Of a DNA stretch of 64,000 nucleotides, positions 48,856-59,127 are shown piece after piece (position 1 is the first letter of the stretch; each line of letters begins with the position of its first letter). Source of the stretch: Nitrospira sp. CR1.1 (lineage in GTDB: Bacteria > Nitrospirota > Nitrospiria > Nitrospirales > Nitrospiraceae). The DNA lies in assembly GCA_014055465.1 (NCBI GenBank), contig WIAF01000016.1, positions 1-64,000 on the forward strand, given 5' to 3'. A program made the translations under genes and the position numbers. The notes beneath the pieces are model-generated. The model searched no databases and was not told the DNA's origin. It worked only from the letters and a program-made list of their open reading frames with translations.

Positions 48856-49983
48856 ATGGCCGGCAATACGTTGGGCCGAGTTTTCACCGTCACATCATTC
48901 GGCGAGAGCCATGGACCGGCGATTGGCTGCGTTGTGGATGGTTGTCCGCCTGGCCTGGCACTCTCCGCCGAAGACATTCAGGAGGACCTCGACCGGCGCA
49001 AGCCCGGCACGTCCCGTCATGTCACACAGCGGCAGGAATCCGATCGCGTTGAAATTCTCTCCGGCGTGTTCGAAGGCAAGACCACCGGAACTCCCATCGC
49101 TCTCCTGATCAGGAACGAAGATCAACGCAGCCGTGATTACGGCAACCTGATCGATACCTTTCGCCCTGGTCACGCCGACTACACCTACTGGCAGAAATAC
49201 GGCATCCGTGACCACCGCGGCGGGGGACGATCCTCCGCTCGTGAAACAGCGGTACGCGTGGCGGCGGCGGCCATCGCTCGGAAATGGTTGCATGAGAAAC
49301 ATGGCGTCGTCATCCGCGGTTACTTGAGTCAACTTGGGCCGATCGAAGTGCCGTTTGAGAGTTGGGATACGGTCGGGACAAATCCGTTTTTTTCCGCTAA
49401 TGACGCGGTGGTGGGGAAGCTCGAAACCTTCATGGATGAATTGCGGAAGGCGGGCGATTCTGTCGGTGCGAAGATTACGACCGTCGCGGAGCATGTGCCA
49501 GTCGGGTGGGGCGCGCCGGTCTATGCCAAGCTGGATGCCGACCTTGCCGCAGCCATGATGAGCATCAACGCTGTGAAGGCGGTTGAAATCGGGGCAGGCT
49601 TTGCTTCGGTCGCCCAGCGGGGATCCGAGCATGGCGACGAACTCACGCCTGAAGGTTTCGTCACCAACCATGCGGGCGGAATTCTCGGCGGCATCTCCAC
49701 CGGCCAGGATGTGGTGGCGACCATCGCCATCAAGCCCACCTCGAGCATTCGAGTTCCGCGGCGCTCGATCGATAAGGCCGGCAAGGCCGTCACGGTAGAG
49801 ACCAACGGCCGCCATGATCCCTGCGTCGGCATTCGTGCGACCCCCATTGCCGAAGCCATGATGGCCCTGGTGCTGATGGATCACGCCCTCTTGCATCGCG
49901 CGCAAAACGCGGATGTCACGACCAAGACCCCGAAGATTCCGGGGTCATCAAAGTGTGGCTCGAGCCAGAGACAGTCAACGTAG
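48856..49983 (+). CDS. aroC: Chorismate synthase
   Basis: Last step of the shikimate pathway, an FMN-dependent elimination from EPSP. The 375-residue protein has [18 protein letters not shown] at the N-terminus, the [14 protein letters not shown] region and [18 protein letters not shown], all family signatures. The C-terminal [17 protein letters not shown] helix is normal. Downstream genes change in character. Confidence 0.96.
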   Translation: MAGNTLGRVFTVTSFGESHGPAIGCVVDGCPPGLALSAEDIQEDLDRRKPGTSRHVTQRQESDRVEILSGVFEGKTTGTPIALLIRNEDQRSRDYGNLIDTFRPGHADYTYWQKYGIRDHRGGGRSSARETAVRVAAAAIARKWLHEKHGVVIRGYLSQLGPIEVPFESWDTVGTNPFFSANDAVVGKLETFMDELRKAGDSVGAKITTVAEHVPVGWGAPVYAKLDADLAAAMMSINAVKAVEIGAGFASVAQRGSEHGDELTPEGFVTNHAGGILGGISTGQDVVATIAIKPTSSIRVPRRSIDKAGKAVTVETNGRHDPCVGIRATPIAEAMMALVLMDHALLHRAQNADVTTKTPKIPGSSKCGSSQRQST

Positions 49984-50067
49984 ATCAATTCTTATCCCGC
50001 CGAACCCCAATCTCAAGGGAAGCAGGAAACCTTTCTTGGCTGTATTCTCGTTCAGTAGGTGGAAGAC

Positions 50068-50808
50068 ATGGATTCCATCATAATCCACATTCCAGGCAAA
50101 CCCAGAGTCAGTCCAGAATTGGACGATCAAGACGTTCTCTGGCGTTACCTTGACGCCGCCAAGTTTCTTGATTTCCTTCATCACCAAACACTTTTCTTTA
50201 CCCGTGGTGACCGATTTGAGGATAAGTTTGAGGGTGCGTTCACCAAGTCTCTCAAGCACTCGATTGAACGATCCTACCGGGACAACAACATTGACTACAC
50301 ATTTGATCAGTTTCGTCGCCGATTGCGTGAATGTGTTTTTGTGAATTGTTGGCATCGGGGACAAGATGACAGCATGGCGATGTGGCAGATTTACGGAAGA
50401 TCTTCATGCTCTCTGGCACTTACAACGACCATAGGTCAACTGAGACAATCGCTACAGGAGCAAGACCTTCCATATGACCTTGCAATCGAAAAAGTTCAGT
50501 ATGTGAAGCACTGGGATGATCCAGCATTGGACATCGCGCCATATTCGAGAGTGTTTGCTTACAAAACCAATGCCTATGAGTATGAAAACGAAGTGCGAGT
50601 GCTCATAGATCGCTTTGCTGGAGAGTTTGATAATGAAATTCTTGAGGTGGGAATGCCAATCAAGGTGGCTCATAAGACTCTCTTGCGCAGCATCGTGGTT
50701 GCTCCGGAAGCACCGGTATGGTTTGAGTTACTTGTGAGAGAGGTGGTGCGGCGATATGGAATTACCGTATCGGTGAGCCGATCTATGCTGGCATCTCAAC
50801 CGCTATAA
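50068..50808 (+). CDS. DUF2971 domain protein
   Basis: 246 residues. LWRYLDAAKFLDFLHHQTLFF with a DRFEDKFEGAF segment, then CVFVNCWHRGQDDSMAMWQIYG and a C-terminal KTNAYEYENEVRVLID, are characteristic of DUF2971. The function of this family is unknown; members often lie in variable regions. The ATG at 50068 has AGGTGG upstream. The gene is visibly more A+T-rich than its neighbours, which suggests acquisition by transfer. Confidence 0.8.
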   Translation: MDSIIIHIPGKPRVSPELDDQDVLWRYLDAAKFLDFLHHQTLFFTRGDRFEDKFEGAFTKSLKHSIERSYRDNNIDYTFDQFRRRLRECVFVNCWHRGQDDSMAMWQIYGRSSCSLALTTTIGQLRQSLQEQDLPYDLAIEKVQYVKHWDDPALDIAPYSRVFAYKTNAYEYENEVRVLIDRFAGEFDNEILEVGMPIKVAHKTLLRSIVVAPEAPVWFELLVREVVRRYGITVSVSRSMLASQPL

Positions 50809-50930
50809 CGGATTGCCGCAAATTACTTTTGCAGGCGGCGAATATTTATAAGCAGTGTCTAGTCGTACGCAATCAAAGTCCTCGGGACTTGTAGTGATGC
50901 ATTCGCAAACCAAACGAAAGAAGAAGCTGA

Positions 50931-52217
50931 GTGATCGAAATCTATACAGATGGCGCCTGCAGTGGAAACCCTGGTCCAGGAGGCTGGGGGGTGTTGCTGC
51001 GCATTGACGGAGAGGAAACGGAACTCTGTGGCGGCGAGCCGGCAACGACCAACAATCGCATGGAGTTGCTCGCGGTGATAGAGGCGTTGCAGTGGTTCAC
51101 GCAACCGGTGAAAGCCCGCGTCTACACAGATTCTCAGTATGTACAAAAGGGCATCAGCGAATGGATCCACAGCTGGAAGCGCCGGGGCTGGAAAACCGCC
51201 GGTAAGGAGCCGGTCAAGAATGAAGATTTATGGCGGCGTCTGGACGCACTGGCTTCCGGCCATACCATTGAGTGGCATTGGGTCAGAGGACACAACGGCC
51301 ATGTGGACAATGAACGTGTAGACGCATTGGCTCGTGCCGGACTTGAGCAATCGCGTCGTGCTGGAAAGCCGATTACACATCCGGTTGCGACATCTGTTCC
51401 CGCTCCGCCTAAGAATCTTCGACCTACGGTCACCTCCCGCCCTATTCTCGATATTCAACATGCGACTGTCTATCGAGGAGAGACCCGCGTTTTTTCCGAT
51501 CTCTCCTTCGCTCTTCATGAAGGGGAGCATGCGGCGATTGTGGGGCCCAATGGAGCCGGGAAGTCGACGCTTCTGAAGCTGTTATCCGGCGAGGTTCATC
51601 CCCTGGCACTGGATGGCACCAAGGTCAATCTATTCGGTCAGGAGCGTTGGAACGTCTGGGATGTGCGGAAGCAGTTGGGGATGGTGTCTCACGACTTGCA
51701 GCGGGACTACCTGATCTGTGCCGAAGGCATGAATGTCATTCTGTCCGGCTTCTATGCCAGCAACGATACCTATGAACACCAGACTTTCAGCCGTGATCAG
51801 ATTGCTCGTGCGCAAGAAGTGATGCGAGAATTACGGATTGATCACTTAGCCGGCCGCACCTTTGGCCATCTTTCGACAGGCGAGCAACGGCGGTTCTTGT
51901 TGGGGCGTGCTCTCGTGCATGATCCGTCTGTGCTCGTGCTGGATGAGCCGACGAGCGGGCTCGACCTGAAGGCCTGCGTTCAATATCTCGACCTTCTTCG
52001 CGCGCAGATCCGCAAAGGGAAAACGATTTTGCTGGTGACGCATCATTTGCACGAAATTCCACCGGAGATCGAACGCGTGGTTCTGCTCAAAGATGGCGAA
52101 GTCGTCGCCGATGGTGCCAAAGCAAATCTGCTCACGGATGTGAATCTCAGCCGGCTCTTCGACCAGCCAGTGACGCTGGTGAGAGCCAACGGCTGGTATC
52201 AAGCGCTGCCAGGATAA
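50931..52217 (+). CDS. Fusion of RNase HI and ABC-type ATPase
   Basis: A single 428-codon frame from a GTG start. Residues 1-145 are a complete RNase [19 protein letters not shown] with D7, E45, D67, D131 (equivalent to E. coli D10, E48, D70, D134) and H121. A Pro/Thr linker (about 146-170) leads to a complete ABC ATPase: Walker [10 protein letters not shown] (205-213), signature LSTGEQ (314-319), Walker B VLVLDEP with E339, and switch H371. The ATPase half is like single-domain ModF/YlmA proteins without a membrane partner. RNase H cleaves RNA in RNA-DNA hybrids; the role of the fused ATPase is unknown. Confidence 0.85.
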   Translation: MIEIYTDGACSGNPGPGGWGVLLRIDGEETELCGGEPATTNNRMELLAVIEALQWFTQPVKARVYTDSQYVQKGISEWIHSWKRRGWKTAGKEPVKNEDLWRRLDALASGHTIEWHWVRGHNGHVDNERVDALARAGLEQSRRAGKPITHPVATSVPAPPKNLRPTVTSRPILDIQHATVYRGETRVFSDLSFALHEGEHAAIVGPNGAGKSTLLKLLSGEVHPLALDGTKVNLFGQERWNVWDVRKQLGMVSHDLQRDYLICAEGMNVILSGFYASNDTYEHQTFSRDQIARAQEVMRELRIDHLAGRTFGHLSTGEQRRFLLGRALVHDPSVLVLDEPTSGLDLKACVQYLDLLRAQIRKGKTILLVTHHLHEIPPEIERVVLLKDGEVVADGAKANLLTDVNLSRLFDQPVTLVRANGWYQALPG

Positions 52218-52428
52218 GAAAACACTCCAAGTTCTCCCTTAGGCGTGCGAACGTAGAATTGCCACTCTGCGCGCTTAGTGAGTCGGTTCTTGCCAGCAAA
52301 GATCTCGTGTGCGGGTCTAGGCATTCAAAGCCATTCAGGGACGAATATCGTTCTTAATCTTCCTGATAAATCCAGTCCAAAACTGCTTTCTCCTAGGGCG
52401 GTCTTTCTGGCTGTTGTATAGTTTTGTC

Positions 52429-53127
52429 ATGCAGTCCACTGAGAGGAACTTGGTTCAGGAAGATGTCCCGAAGCCTCTTCTTGAAGGTCGCGGCGACCGG
52501 ATGTCGCGGATGGGCTTATTCGCCATTACACTTGGTCTACTGGCAGTGGTGGGATTGGGGGTCGAGCGGTTTACGGGACTCGTTGGAATTTTCCCAGGCA
52601 CGGAGGTTGATCAGGTCAACGAACAACAGTCAGCCGAACGCCGCCGAACATTTTTAGCACTAGGGCCGATCCAGTTGACACGCGTGGCTCTTACGGAGCT
52701 ACAGGATGCGCTCAGGTCTCTGAACCTTCCACCCGCAGAGCAAGATCGCTTGATGGAGCAAGTCATGCCGTCCCATATTCCTAAGTCGGAATCGGAAGCA
52801 GGACCGCCACCGGCCATGATGCCGAAGCAGCTGGTTCAGGAAGACGCCCAGACAATCCCCCTCGCATGGATCACGTTGTGGGACACCGACGCGATGGATT
52901 CGGATATGGTCCGTCTCGACAGTGAAGGCTACTCCCGCACGATCACGTTGTCCAAGTCGCCGGTCACCTTCGCCGTTCCGGTTCCGCAACGCGGAGTCGT
53001 GAATATTGCCGGAATACGGGATGGCGGTGGAGGAATTACGGTGGGAGTCGCGTCTGGCACAAGCCCGGTGGCGTTACCTATTATGAGCGAGGGGCAAGTA
53101 ATCGGAATTCCCGTCAGCATTCCTTAG
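52429..53127 (+). CDS. Single-pass membrane protein of the AAA-SPRY operon
   Basis: 232 residues. One hydrophobic helix (about 28-50) is preceded by a cytoplasmic tail and followed by a periplasmic part with Pro-rich linker (about 115-140) and a beta-rich domain ending GIPVSIP. No family recognised. A TATAGT at 52417-52422 lies 6 bases before the ATG. It is followed 8 bases later by the membrane AAA+ gene. Confidence 0.72.
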   Translation: MQSTERNLVQEDVPKPLLEGRGDRMSRMGLFAITLGLLAVVGLGVERFTGLVGIFPGTEVDQVNEQQSAERRRTFLALGPIQLTRVALTELQDALRSLNLPPAEQDRLMEQVMPSHIPKSESEAGPPPAMMPKQLVQEDAQTIPLAWITLWDTDAMDSDMVRLDSEGYSRTITLSKSPVTFAVPVPQRGVVNIAGIRDGGGGITVGVASGTSPVALPIMSEGQVIGIPVSIP

Positions 53128-53135
53128 GACCATCG

Positions 53136-54395
53136 ATGCAACGTGTCCTCTCCATTCTCAATCGCTACGTGCCGCTCATGTTCTTTTTCATGCTGGTGGC
53201 GGCGGTCTTTCAGCTGTGGGCCCAGTTCGGTCCGTCTCCGGTCACAATTAAGCAGGCCTTCGCGACGGGAAGCGGCTATCTTGAAGCGCATGTCTGGTAT
53301 CTGTTTGCATCGGCCGTTGCCTTTTGGGGTTTGTTCCTGCTGGGAATTTTTCATGAGGCCGGGCGATTACCACCATCTCTGCTAACAAGGAAACGACTGA
53401 TGGATATTCTCGATCGTCTGACCAATAAGGAGACGCTACAACAGAAACTTGCAGAAGAGGTCGAGCCGACATTTATCGATGCGAAGCGGCTTGGCCGGTC
53501 GCTGAAGCAGGCGATCATCGGACAGGATCAGGTCTGTGAGGATCTTGCGGCGCAGATCAGGCGGCGATCGGCATTGAAGCAACGCGGGAAGCCCGTCGGG
53601 GTGTTTCTGCTCGCCGGACCTCCAGGAACAGGGAAAACCTATTTGGGAAAACGACTGGCCGCCGAGTTAGGGCGCAAGCTGCTCCATCTCGACATGAGCC
53701 AGTTTTCTCGTGGCAGTGCGGCATCGACGCAATTGTTCGGCTCGACAAAGGGTTATGTTGGTTCCGATTCTTATGGGCGATTGACCGCGGCCTTGCGCGA
53801 TGTGCCCGACACCGTCGTACTCCTGGATGAGTTTGAAAAGGCGCATCCGGAGGTTCACAAGAATTTCCTTACGGCATGGAACGATGGATTTATTACGGAA
53901 GCGTCTGACGGGAAGCAGATTCCGACGACATTATCAATTTTTCTATTGACCACCAATGCGGCGACCGAATCGCTGCAGGAGTTGTCGGCTCAGTTCGAGC
54001 ATGATTCGGACGAACTGCGTCGCGTGGCGACGCATGCTCTGCGAGAAGCAGGGTTTGCGCCGGAGGTATTGAACCGGATCGACCGAATCTTCGTCTTTAA
54101 ACCCATCTCCGGTCTTGACGTAGCTCGGGTGGGTGCATTGGAAATCGAGCGCATGATACAGGGATATGGCCTAAAAGTAGCGGAGAGAGGAATTGATCCG
54201 ACCGTGCTCCTGGATCTGATGAAGCGGCACGGAAAATTGGGGGCTGCGGGGTCGTCGCGGGACCTTGTTCGCGCCCTCGAGGAAATGATTGCCGACTCCT
54301 TGATTAGCGCTCGTCAGAAGGGCGTGACTTGTATAAGCCTGGTTGAACGAAATGGTGCGGTGGTGGCGGTGCCGTCCAAACAGCACGCGGCGTAA
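53136..54395 (+). CDS. Membrane-anchored Clp-type AAA+ ATPase
   Basis: 419 residues. Two N-terminal transmembrane helices (about 11-29 and 52-72) precede a single AAA+ module resembling the second ring of ClpA/ClpB: Walker A GPPGTGKT (161-168), Walker B VVLLDEFEKAHPEV (226-239), sensor 1 IFLLTTNAA, and NRIDRIFVF with the arginine finger region. A Clp-D2-like small domain follows. It would be held at the inner membrane with the ATPase in the cytoplasm. The next gene begins at the base where this one ends (TAATG). Confidence 0.82.
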   Translation: MQRVLSILNRYVPLMFFFMLVAAVFQLWAQFGPSPVTIKQAFATGSGYLEAHVWYLFASAVAFWGLFLLGIFHEAGRLPPSLLTRKRLMDILDRLTNKETLQQKLAEEVEPTFIDAKRLGRSLKQAIIGQDQVCEDLAAQIRRRSALKQRGKPVGVFLLAGPPGTGKTYLGKRLAAELGRKLLHLDMSQFSRGSAASTQLFGSTKGYVGSDSYGRLTAALRDVPDTVVLLDEFEKAHPEVHKNFLTAWNDGFITEASDGKQIPTTLSIFLLTTNAATESLQELSAQFEHDSDELRRVATHALREAGFAPEVLNRIDRIFVFKPISGLDVARVGALEIERMIQGYGLKVAERGIDPTVLLDLMKRHGKLGAAGSSRDLVRALEEMIADSLISARQKGVTCISLVERNGAVVAVPSKQHAA

Positions 54396-56089
54396 TGATG
54401 GCAGGCCGCACCTCCTCCACGAGTCAGATGCCTTTCTCTGTGAGGAGCAATCGGCAGTCATACTTGGGCGCCTCTCATGCATTGTGGAAGCGAGCGGCGC
54501 TGTGGCGTCTTTCTGCCTATGGAGGGGTCTTCTGTACGGCATTACTCGTTTTGTTTTCCCTGCCGGCAACTCGTCGAACCATACAGCACGCAGAAACAAC
54601 TGCTCACTATACTGTTCCACCTGTCAAAGCGCCCGAGGCACGTTCTCTTGGTCCTGATCGAGAACAAGCCACCGTGCCGGTGCCTAAGTCTAACGGCCCC
54701 CTGACGCAGATTGCCGCTGATGCCCATTCACCTGCGAATCCTTCCGAGCCTCAGACGGCCTCTGTCATATTTCGTTCCAGCTTAGGTGGGACCATCAAGG
54801 GAGATGGATTGACCGCCACCTACTGTTGCGCCGGGGCGATGTCCACGTTTCGAGCGTCGCAATCCTACGCAGCTGGAAAATATTATTATGAGGTGCGCCT
54901 CCAAACAGCCGTTGGCGCAGCCTATCCCGGGACATGGACCAACGCCGGAATTGTTCAGGTTGGCGCAGAAGTCACAACTGCTCGCGAAAGGGTGAGTATG
55001 CAGGTTCAGGCGATCGGATGGGGCCAACAGAAAAGCTTTAAAGATGGTGATCTCATAGGGTTCGCTGTCGATCTCGATAAGGGGCAGTTCTACTTTCATG
55101 TAAACGGGGATTGGGTATCAGGTCCTCCGGAGCGAGGCTCAGGCCTTCGACTTGATGTGGGAAAGGAGTATGTCCCGTTTGTGACTGTGGCTTCTCCGTC
55201 CCTTGGAGCGAGTGGAGAGTCTGATTCGTGGGTGGCCAACTTCGGACGGTCGCAGTTCATGTTTTCATTACCTGAAGGATATGTTCGCTATGACCATGTT
55301 CATAGCGAAAGAGATCCTCCTCAGAAGATGTTTGCAGGTGGAGCAGGCTCAAGTTTGAAACAAACTTCCGAGCAAGTGATTGTCCCCGTGATGCCTAATG
55401 CTTCACTGGTATCGCCATCTCCAGCTGGTATGAGTGTGGCTGGGAGAATGGTGGGACGAACCTATTCAGGTACGGTCCCGTTCAAGGGACGGCAAATGCC
55501 GTTACCCAGCGGCGAATGGGTTGTGTCGGCCTATACCATGGCTGGAGTCGGAGGGGATGGTGCAGATGCGATCTTTCTTGCGCATATCGTGGGGCAGCAG
55601 TTGGCAGGGGCGGTGGTATTCATTGGCACCGAATCGACGAGAAAAGTTGGGACCGGCTATCGTCAGTACGGTCACTGTCTGCGGAAGAATCTTGTGCATA
55701 TTGAGACTCGGTCGAATGAAGAGTTTGGTTTCCAAGAATGTTGGTCGATCAATCATAACGATGTGAAGGCCTGGCACCAGTCGGCTGAGCATCCTTTGTT
55801 GCGTGCGGCAATAGGTGATTTGGCGATACGTCACGTGCAGCTTCCGCACACCCTCGTTTCGGCTCACTTTCGGTTGGCCGATAAGAATGGCTATCTCAAC
55901 GCGATCTATTACTTCAATCCAGAGGAAGAGGGAATCTCGACGCCTCCGGTTGCAAGTTGGCGAGAAAGTGATTGGTTTGTTGGATATATCAATAGGTATC
56001 CCGAAAAAGTCGCGTATGTCCAGCAACTCAAGGTATGGGGAAGCGGATGGTTTCAAAAATTGAAGGCGAGTTTCCTTGAAAAGTCCTGA
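54395..56089 (+). CDS. Exported or anchored SPRY-domain protein
   Basis: 564 residues. A hydrophobic segment (about 38-57) suggests a membrane anchor with the rest outside. After a Pro-rich linker comes a SPRY-like domain (about 120-290), seen in AGKYYYEVRLQTA, LIGFAVDLDKGQFYFHVNGD and its flanks. A second domain (about 340-560) has no recognised family. SPRY domains are mostly eukaryotic and uncommon in bacteria. The gene overlaps the AAA+ stop by one base. Confidence 0.78.
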   Translation: MMAGRTSSTSQMPFSVRSNRQSYLGASHALWKRAALWRLSAYGGVFCTALLVLFSLPATRRTIQHAETTAHYTVPPVKAPEARSLGPDREQATVPVPKSNGPLTQIAADAHSPANPSEPQTASVIFRSSLGGTIKGDGLTATYCCAGAMSTFRASQSYAAGKYYYEVRLQTAVGAAYPGTWTNAGIVQVGAEVTTARERVSMQVQAIGWGQQKSFKDGDLIGFAVDLDKGQFYFHVNGDWVSGPPERGSGLRLDVGKEYVPFVTVASPSLGASGESDSWVANFGRSQFMFSLPEGYVRYDHVHSERDPPQKMFAGGAGSSLKQTSEQVIVPVMPNASLVSPSPAGMSVAGRMVGRTYSGTVPFKGRQMPLPSGEWVVSAYTMAGVGGDGADAIFLAHIVGQQLAGAVVFIGTESTRKVGTGYRQYGHCLRKNLVHIETRSNEEFGFQECWSINHNDVKAWHQSAEHPLLRAAIGDLAIRHVQLPHTLVSAHFRLADKNGYLNAIYYFNPEEEGISTPPVASWRESDWFVGYINRYPEKVAYVQQLKVWGSGWFQKLKASFLEKS

Positions 56090-56419
56090 TAGCGCTCGCT
56101 GTAGGTGACGTCTTCAGCAATTCGAAGACATGTATGCCAAAGCCGATGGAAGCGAATCCAGAGCGATGTGAGCCCTGCTGCGACTATGCGGGAGCGGGAC
56201 AGAGGACGAAGCCCCGTTCGGTTGCTCGCTACGCATCATCCGCACAAAATTCTGCCTGAGACCAATCGCGTGACCTCCTTGGAGGGGCAGGATTTCCCAG
56301 CCGAGAACTCTGATCTGCTCACCGACGACTACAAGAGCCCCTTCTTCGACAGCCCATCGTGTTCGCTTAGGCCGACGGTCGGTACCGCATGCTATCTGGG
56401 TATCCCGTCTAAGATCTGG
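56090..56419. other. Intergenic region between convergent genes
   Basis: No gene recognised. A small inverted repeat GTCTTC-N8-GAAGAC at 56110-56129 could be part of a terminator but has no T-run. Confidence 0.5.
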
Positions 56420-57454
56420 CTACCCGCCACCCAACGTCACCGTAAACGTCAGATTGGTGTCGATGCGGCGGACCTTCACGCTCACTTGTTGGCCGGGCTT
56501 GGTCCGTTCGATCAAGTAGTTCTTCAAGTGCGCGGCGTCCTGAATGTCGGTGTCGTCCACGGCGATAATGATGTCGTGCTTCTGAATGCCGGCGGCCTTG
56601 GCAGGTTCCATGACGTCTTTTACCGCCATGCGCCACCGGGTGCCGTCCTTGACTGCGACCATATGAATGCCCATTTTGGAGAAGGTGAGCGGTTTGCCGT
56701 CCAGGGCGGCCGTGACGATGCGTTCAGCCAGGAGCGCCGGAATCGCAAACGCCATGCGACTGCAATGGGCAGTGGAATCGTCGCGTTCCGTTTGTATGAT
56801 GGCATGCATGATACCCACGACCTCACCTTTGCTGTTGAAGAGTCCCCCGCCGGAGTTGCCGCTGCAAGCAGCGACATCTGCTTGAATCAGGCGGGTATCA
56901 ACCGTCTGGAGGAATGTGTTGGTATTGCCCAGGTGACCGAACGACATGGTCGGCCCCCAGCCCATGGGATACCCGACAGTGAACACGTCCTGGCCTGGCT
57001 GCACCTCACCGGGAGCGAATGAGACGGTGGCGAGGAGCTTGGCACGATGCGCTTCGGCAACGCGGTAGACGACGACGTCCATGAAGGCGCTATCACCGAC
57101 GAGATCCGCAGGAATCTCGTGGAGGTCGGTCGTCAACACATGGATTTGTTTCTGGATAACGGTTCCAGTCGTCACGTCCTGTTTTTCAGCCGCATGGCGG
57201 GCGGTGACGATGTAGCCGTCGCGCAGGTGAAAGCCGGTGCCGCGCACCAGAATCTTGCCCGGTTTGTCCGGCGTGCGCTGATCTTGCGTATCTTCAAGAA
57301 CTCCGATGGTCGCCAGTTTGGCGCGATCCAGTGCCGTAGCATCAAACGCCGAGGCCTGGGTGGTGAAAAGACCTGTAAGGAATGAGATGGATGCGATCGT
57401 CAGGACTGTGTAACGCGTGAGTTGGTTGGCGTAACGAAGCGGGAAGCGTGACAT
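56420..57454 (-). CDS. Trypsin-like serine protease with PDZ domain
   Basis: 344 residues with a signal peptide (about 1-36, cleavage near SAFA). A trypsin-fold protease domain carries H in VTARHAAE, D in FMDVVVYR and S in ACSGNSGGGLF. A single PDZ domain follows (about 255-340, PAKAAGIQKHDIIIAVDDT). The architecture is like a one-PDZ DegP/DegS protein acting in the periplasm. The ATG at 57454 has AAAGGAAC upstream. Confidence 0.87.
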   Translation of the reverse strand: MSRFPLRYANQLTRYTVLTIASISFLTGLFTTQASAFDATALDRAKLATIGVLEDTQDQRTPDKPGKILVRGTGFHLRDGYIVTARHAAEKQDVTTGTVIQKQIHVLTTDLHEIPADLVGDSAFMDVVVYRVAEAHRAKLLATVSFAPGEVQPGQDVFTVGYPMGWGPTMSFGHLGNTNTFLQTVDTRLIQADVAACSGNSGGGLFNSKGEVVGIMHAIIQTERDDSTAHCSRMAFAIPALLAERIVTAALDGKPLTFSKMGIHMVAVKDGTRWRMAVKDVMEPAKAAGIQKHDIIIAVDDTDIQDAAHLKNYLIERTKPGQQVSVKVRRIDTNLTFTVTLGGG

Positions 57455-57580
57455 ACAAACCGTTCCTTTCGTGTAGATGCCGTCAGGTCTGTGCAGTATA
57501 AACCAGTGGCGAGGCAGGAAGAAATCGGGTTTCGGCCCTGTGTGATAGCATCGCCGATCGAGGCGGGCTATACTGACTTT

Positions 57581-58135
57581 ATGATGAAGCGCTGTTTTCA
57601 GAGGGTGATCATTGGAATGGTGGTCGTGTTTGCCGGTTGTGCGACGCCGGTCGTTCCAGAGGCACTCCAACCGCAGGTTGATAAGACGGTTACGTTCAGT
57701 GAGATCGTGGAAGCACCGGATTCACATCGCGGGAAGGTGATCGTTGTCGGAGGAGAAGTCCTGAGGGCCAAGGCGTTGAAAGGTGGAACACAGCTGGAAG
57801 TGTTGCAGCTGCCTCTGGATGGCGATCAGGAACCCGTCACCAATCGGATGGAATCCAAAGGCCGGTTTCTTGCTTTACAGAAGGAGTTTCTCGATCCAGC
57901 CACGATTGCTGAAGGCGCCAGGGTGACGATTATTGGAGAAGTCACGGGAAGCTCAATCGAAAAAATGGATGAGGCAGACTATCGTTTTCCCACGCTGGAC
58001 GTGAAGCATCTTCATCGGTGGGATGCCAAACGGGCAGATGAGCATCCGGTGTCTGGTCCCTGGTGGAACGTATTCGGTGGTGTTGGATTCGGCGGCGGCA
58101 GCCGCAGTGGCGGTGGCATCAGTATCGGATTTTAG
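57581..58135 (+). CDS. Slp-family outer membrane lipoprotein
   Basis: 184 residues. A signal peptide with lipobox VFAGC gives a lipid-anchored protein. VTFSEIVEAPDSHRGKVIVVGGEVL and LDGDQEP with FLALQKEFLDPA match the Slp/YeaY family. The C-terminus is Gly/Ser-rich. A TATACT (57569-57574) stands only 6 bases before the first ATG (57581); a second ATG follows at once. Divergent from the serine protease gene. Confidence 0.82.
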   Translation: MMKRCFQRVIIGMVVVFAGCATPVVPEALQPQVDKTVTFSEIVEAPDSHRGKVIVVGGEVLRAKALKGGTQLEVLQLPLDGDQEPVTNRMESKGRFLALQKEFLDPATIAEGARVTIIGEVTGSSIEKMDEADYRFPTLDVKHLHRWDAKRADEHPVSGPWWNVFGGVGFGGGSRSGGGISIGF

Positions 58136-58260
58136 TTCCCTCGCGGGTAAGTATTCCGGAATTTCCCGATAGACCGCGGCGGTGGCAGCAGCCGCTGGCG
58201 CCTTCCCGCAGGCGTGCCAGGGTATCGATGGCTCGCGAACGGCCAGCGCCTCGCATTCCC

Positions 58261-59127
58261 CTAGGATCGCCCGCCTGCAAAGGTATCGCATACCTGAGGA
58301 TCGCCTGACTGGAGACCGCGCCGGAGCCATGCCACCCGTTGCTCGGATGATCCGTGCGTCCAGCTCTCCGGTTGCACGTGACCTTGCCCCATTTGCTGAA
58401 GGCGATCGTCGCCAATAGCCGCGGCGGCGTGCAGCCCGTCCTCAAAATCGCCGGGTTCGATGAGCTGGCGATTCTGTCTGGCATGGTATCCCCACACACC
58501 CGCAAAACAATCGGCTTGTAATTCCATCCGGACAGACAGTGCATTGCGTTCAGCAGGGGAGCTGCGTTGTTGCGCACGAGTCACCTGGCCGGCGATGCCG
58601 AGCAGATTCTGAACATGGTGTCCGATCTCATGTGCGATCACATAGGCCTGGGCAAAGTCGCCCGGCGCACCGAGCCGCCGGGCCAATTCCTGAAAAAACG
58701 AGAGATCCAGATAGACCTTGTGATCGCCGGGACAGTAGAAGGGGCCCACGGCGGCGGAGGCGGTCCCGCAGGCGGACCGCACGGCCCCCGTGAAGAGCAC
58801 CAGCTGCGGGTCTTCATAGGCGCTGCCCATTTGCGGGAGCAGCGCGCGCCAGGTGTCTTCCGTATCGGCCAGGACTACGGAGGCGAACTTCCCCAGGCTG
58901 TCGCTTGGCGCACCGGTTGGTCCCTGGCGGTCTGGTTCAGCCGGACCGGTGATCTCCTGCACGCCGGTGAGGAGATTGAGGAGGGAGAGTGGATTGGTCC
59001 CCGTGAGAAAGCTGACGGCCAGGACTAACACGAGCCCGCCCAACCCTATGCCCGCGCCTGAACGAGCCGCACCCATGCCTCGACGATCCTCGATGTTCTG
59101 ACTCTCCCGCTGGCCTTGCCATCGCAT
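58261..59127 (-). CDS. Neutral zinc metallopeptidase (YpfJ type)
   Basis: 288 residues. One transmembrane helix (about 25-45) anchors a domain with AVRSACGTASAAVGPFYCPGD, the zinc motif AHEIGHHVQN and MELQADCFAGVWG, all diagnostic of the YpfJ/PF04228 family. The ATG at 59127 has AAGGAG 8 bases upstream. Biological role poorly known. Confidence 0.88.
   Translation of the reverse strand: MRWQGQRESQNIEDRRGMGAARSGAGIGLGGLVLVLAVSFLTGTNPLSLLNLLTGVQEITGPAEPDRQGPTGAPSDSLGKFASVVLADTEDTWRALLPQMGSAYEDPQLVLFTGAVRSACGTASAAVGPFYCPGDHKVYLDLSFFQELARRLGAPGDFAQAYVIAHEIGHHVQNLLGIAGQVTRAQQRSSPAERNALSVRMELQADCFAGVWGYHARQNRQLIEPGDFEDGLHAAAAIGDDRLQQMGQGHVQPESWTHGSSEQRVAWLRRGLQSGDPQVCDTFAGGRS

Noticed and set aside
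56105-57022. 305-codon plus-strand frame opposite the serine protease
   Set aside because: The protease triad on the minus strand decides; this frame only mirrors it.
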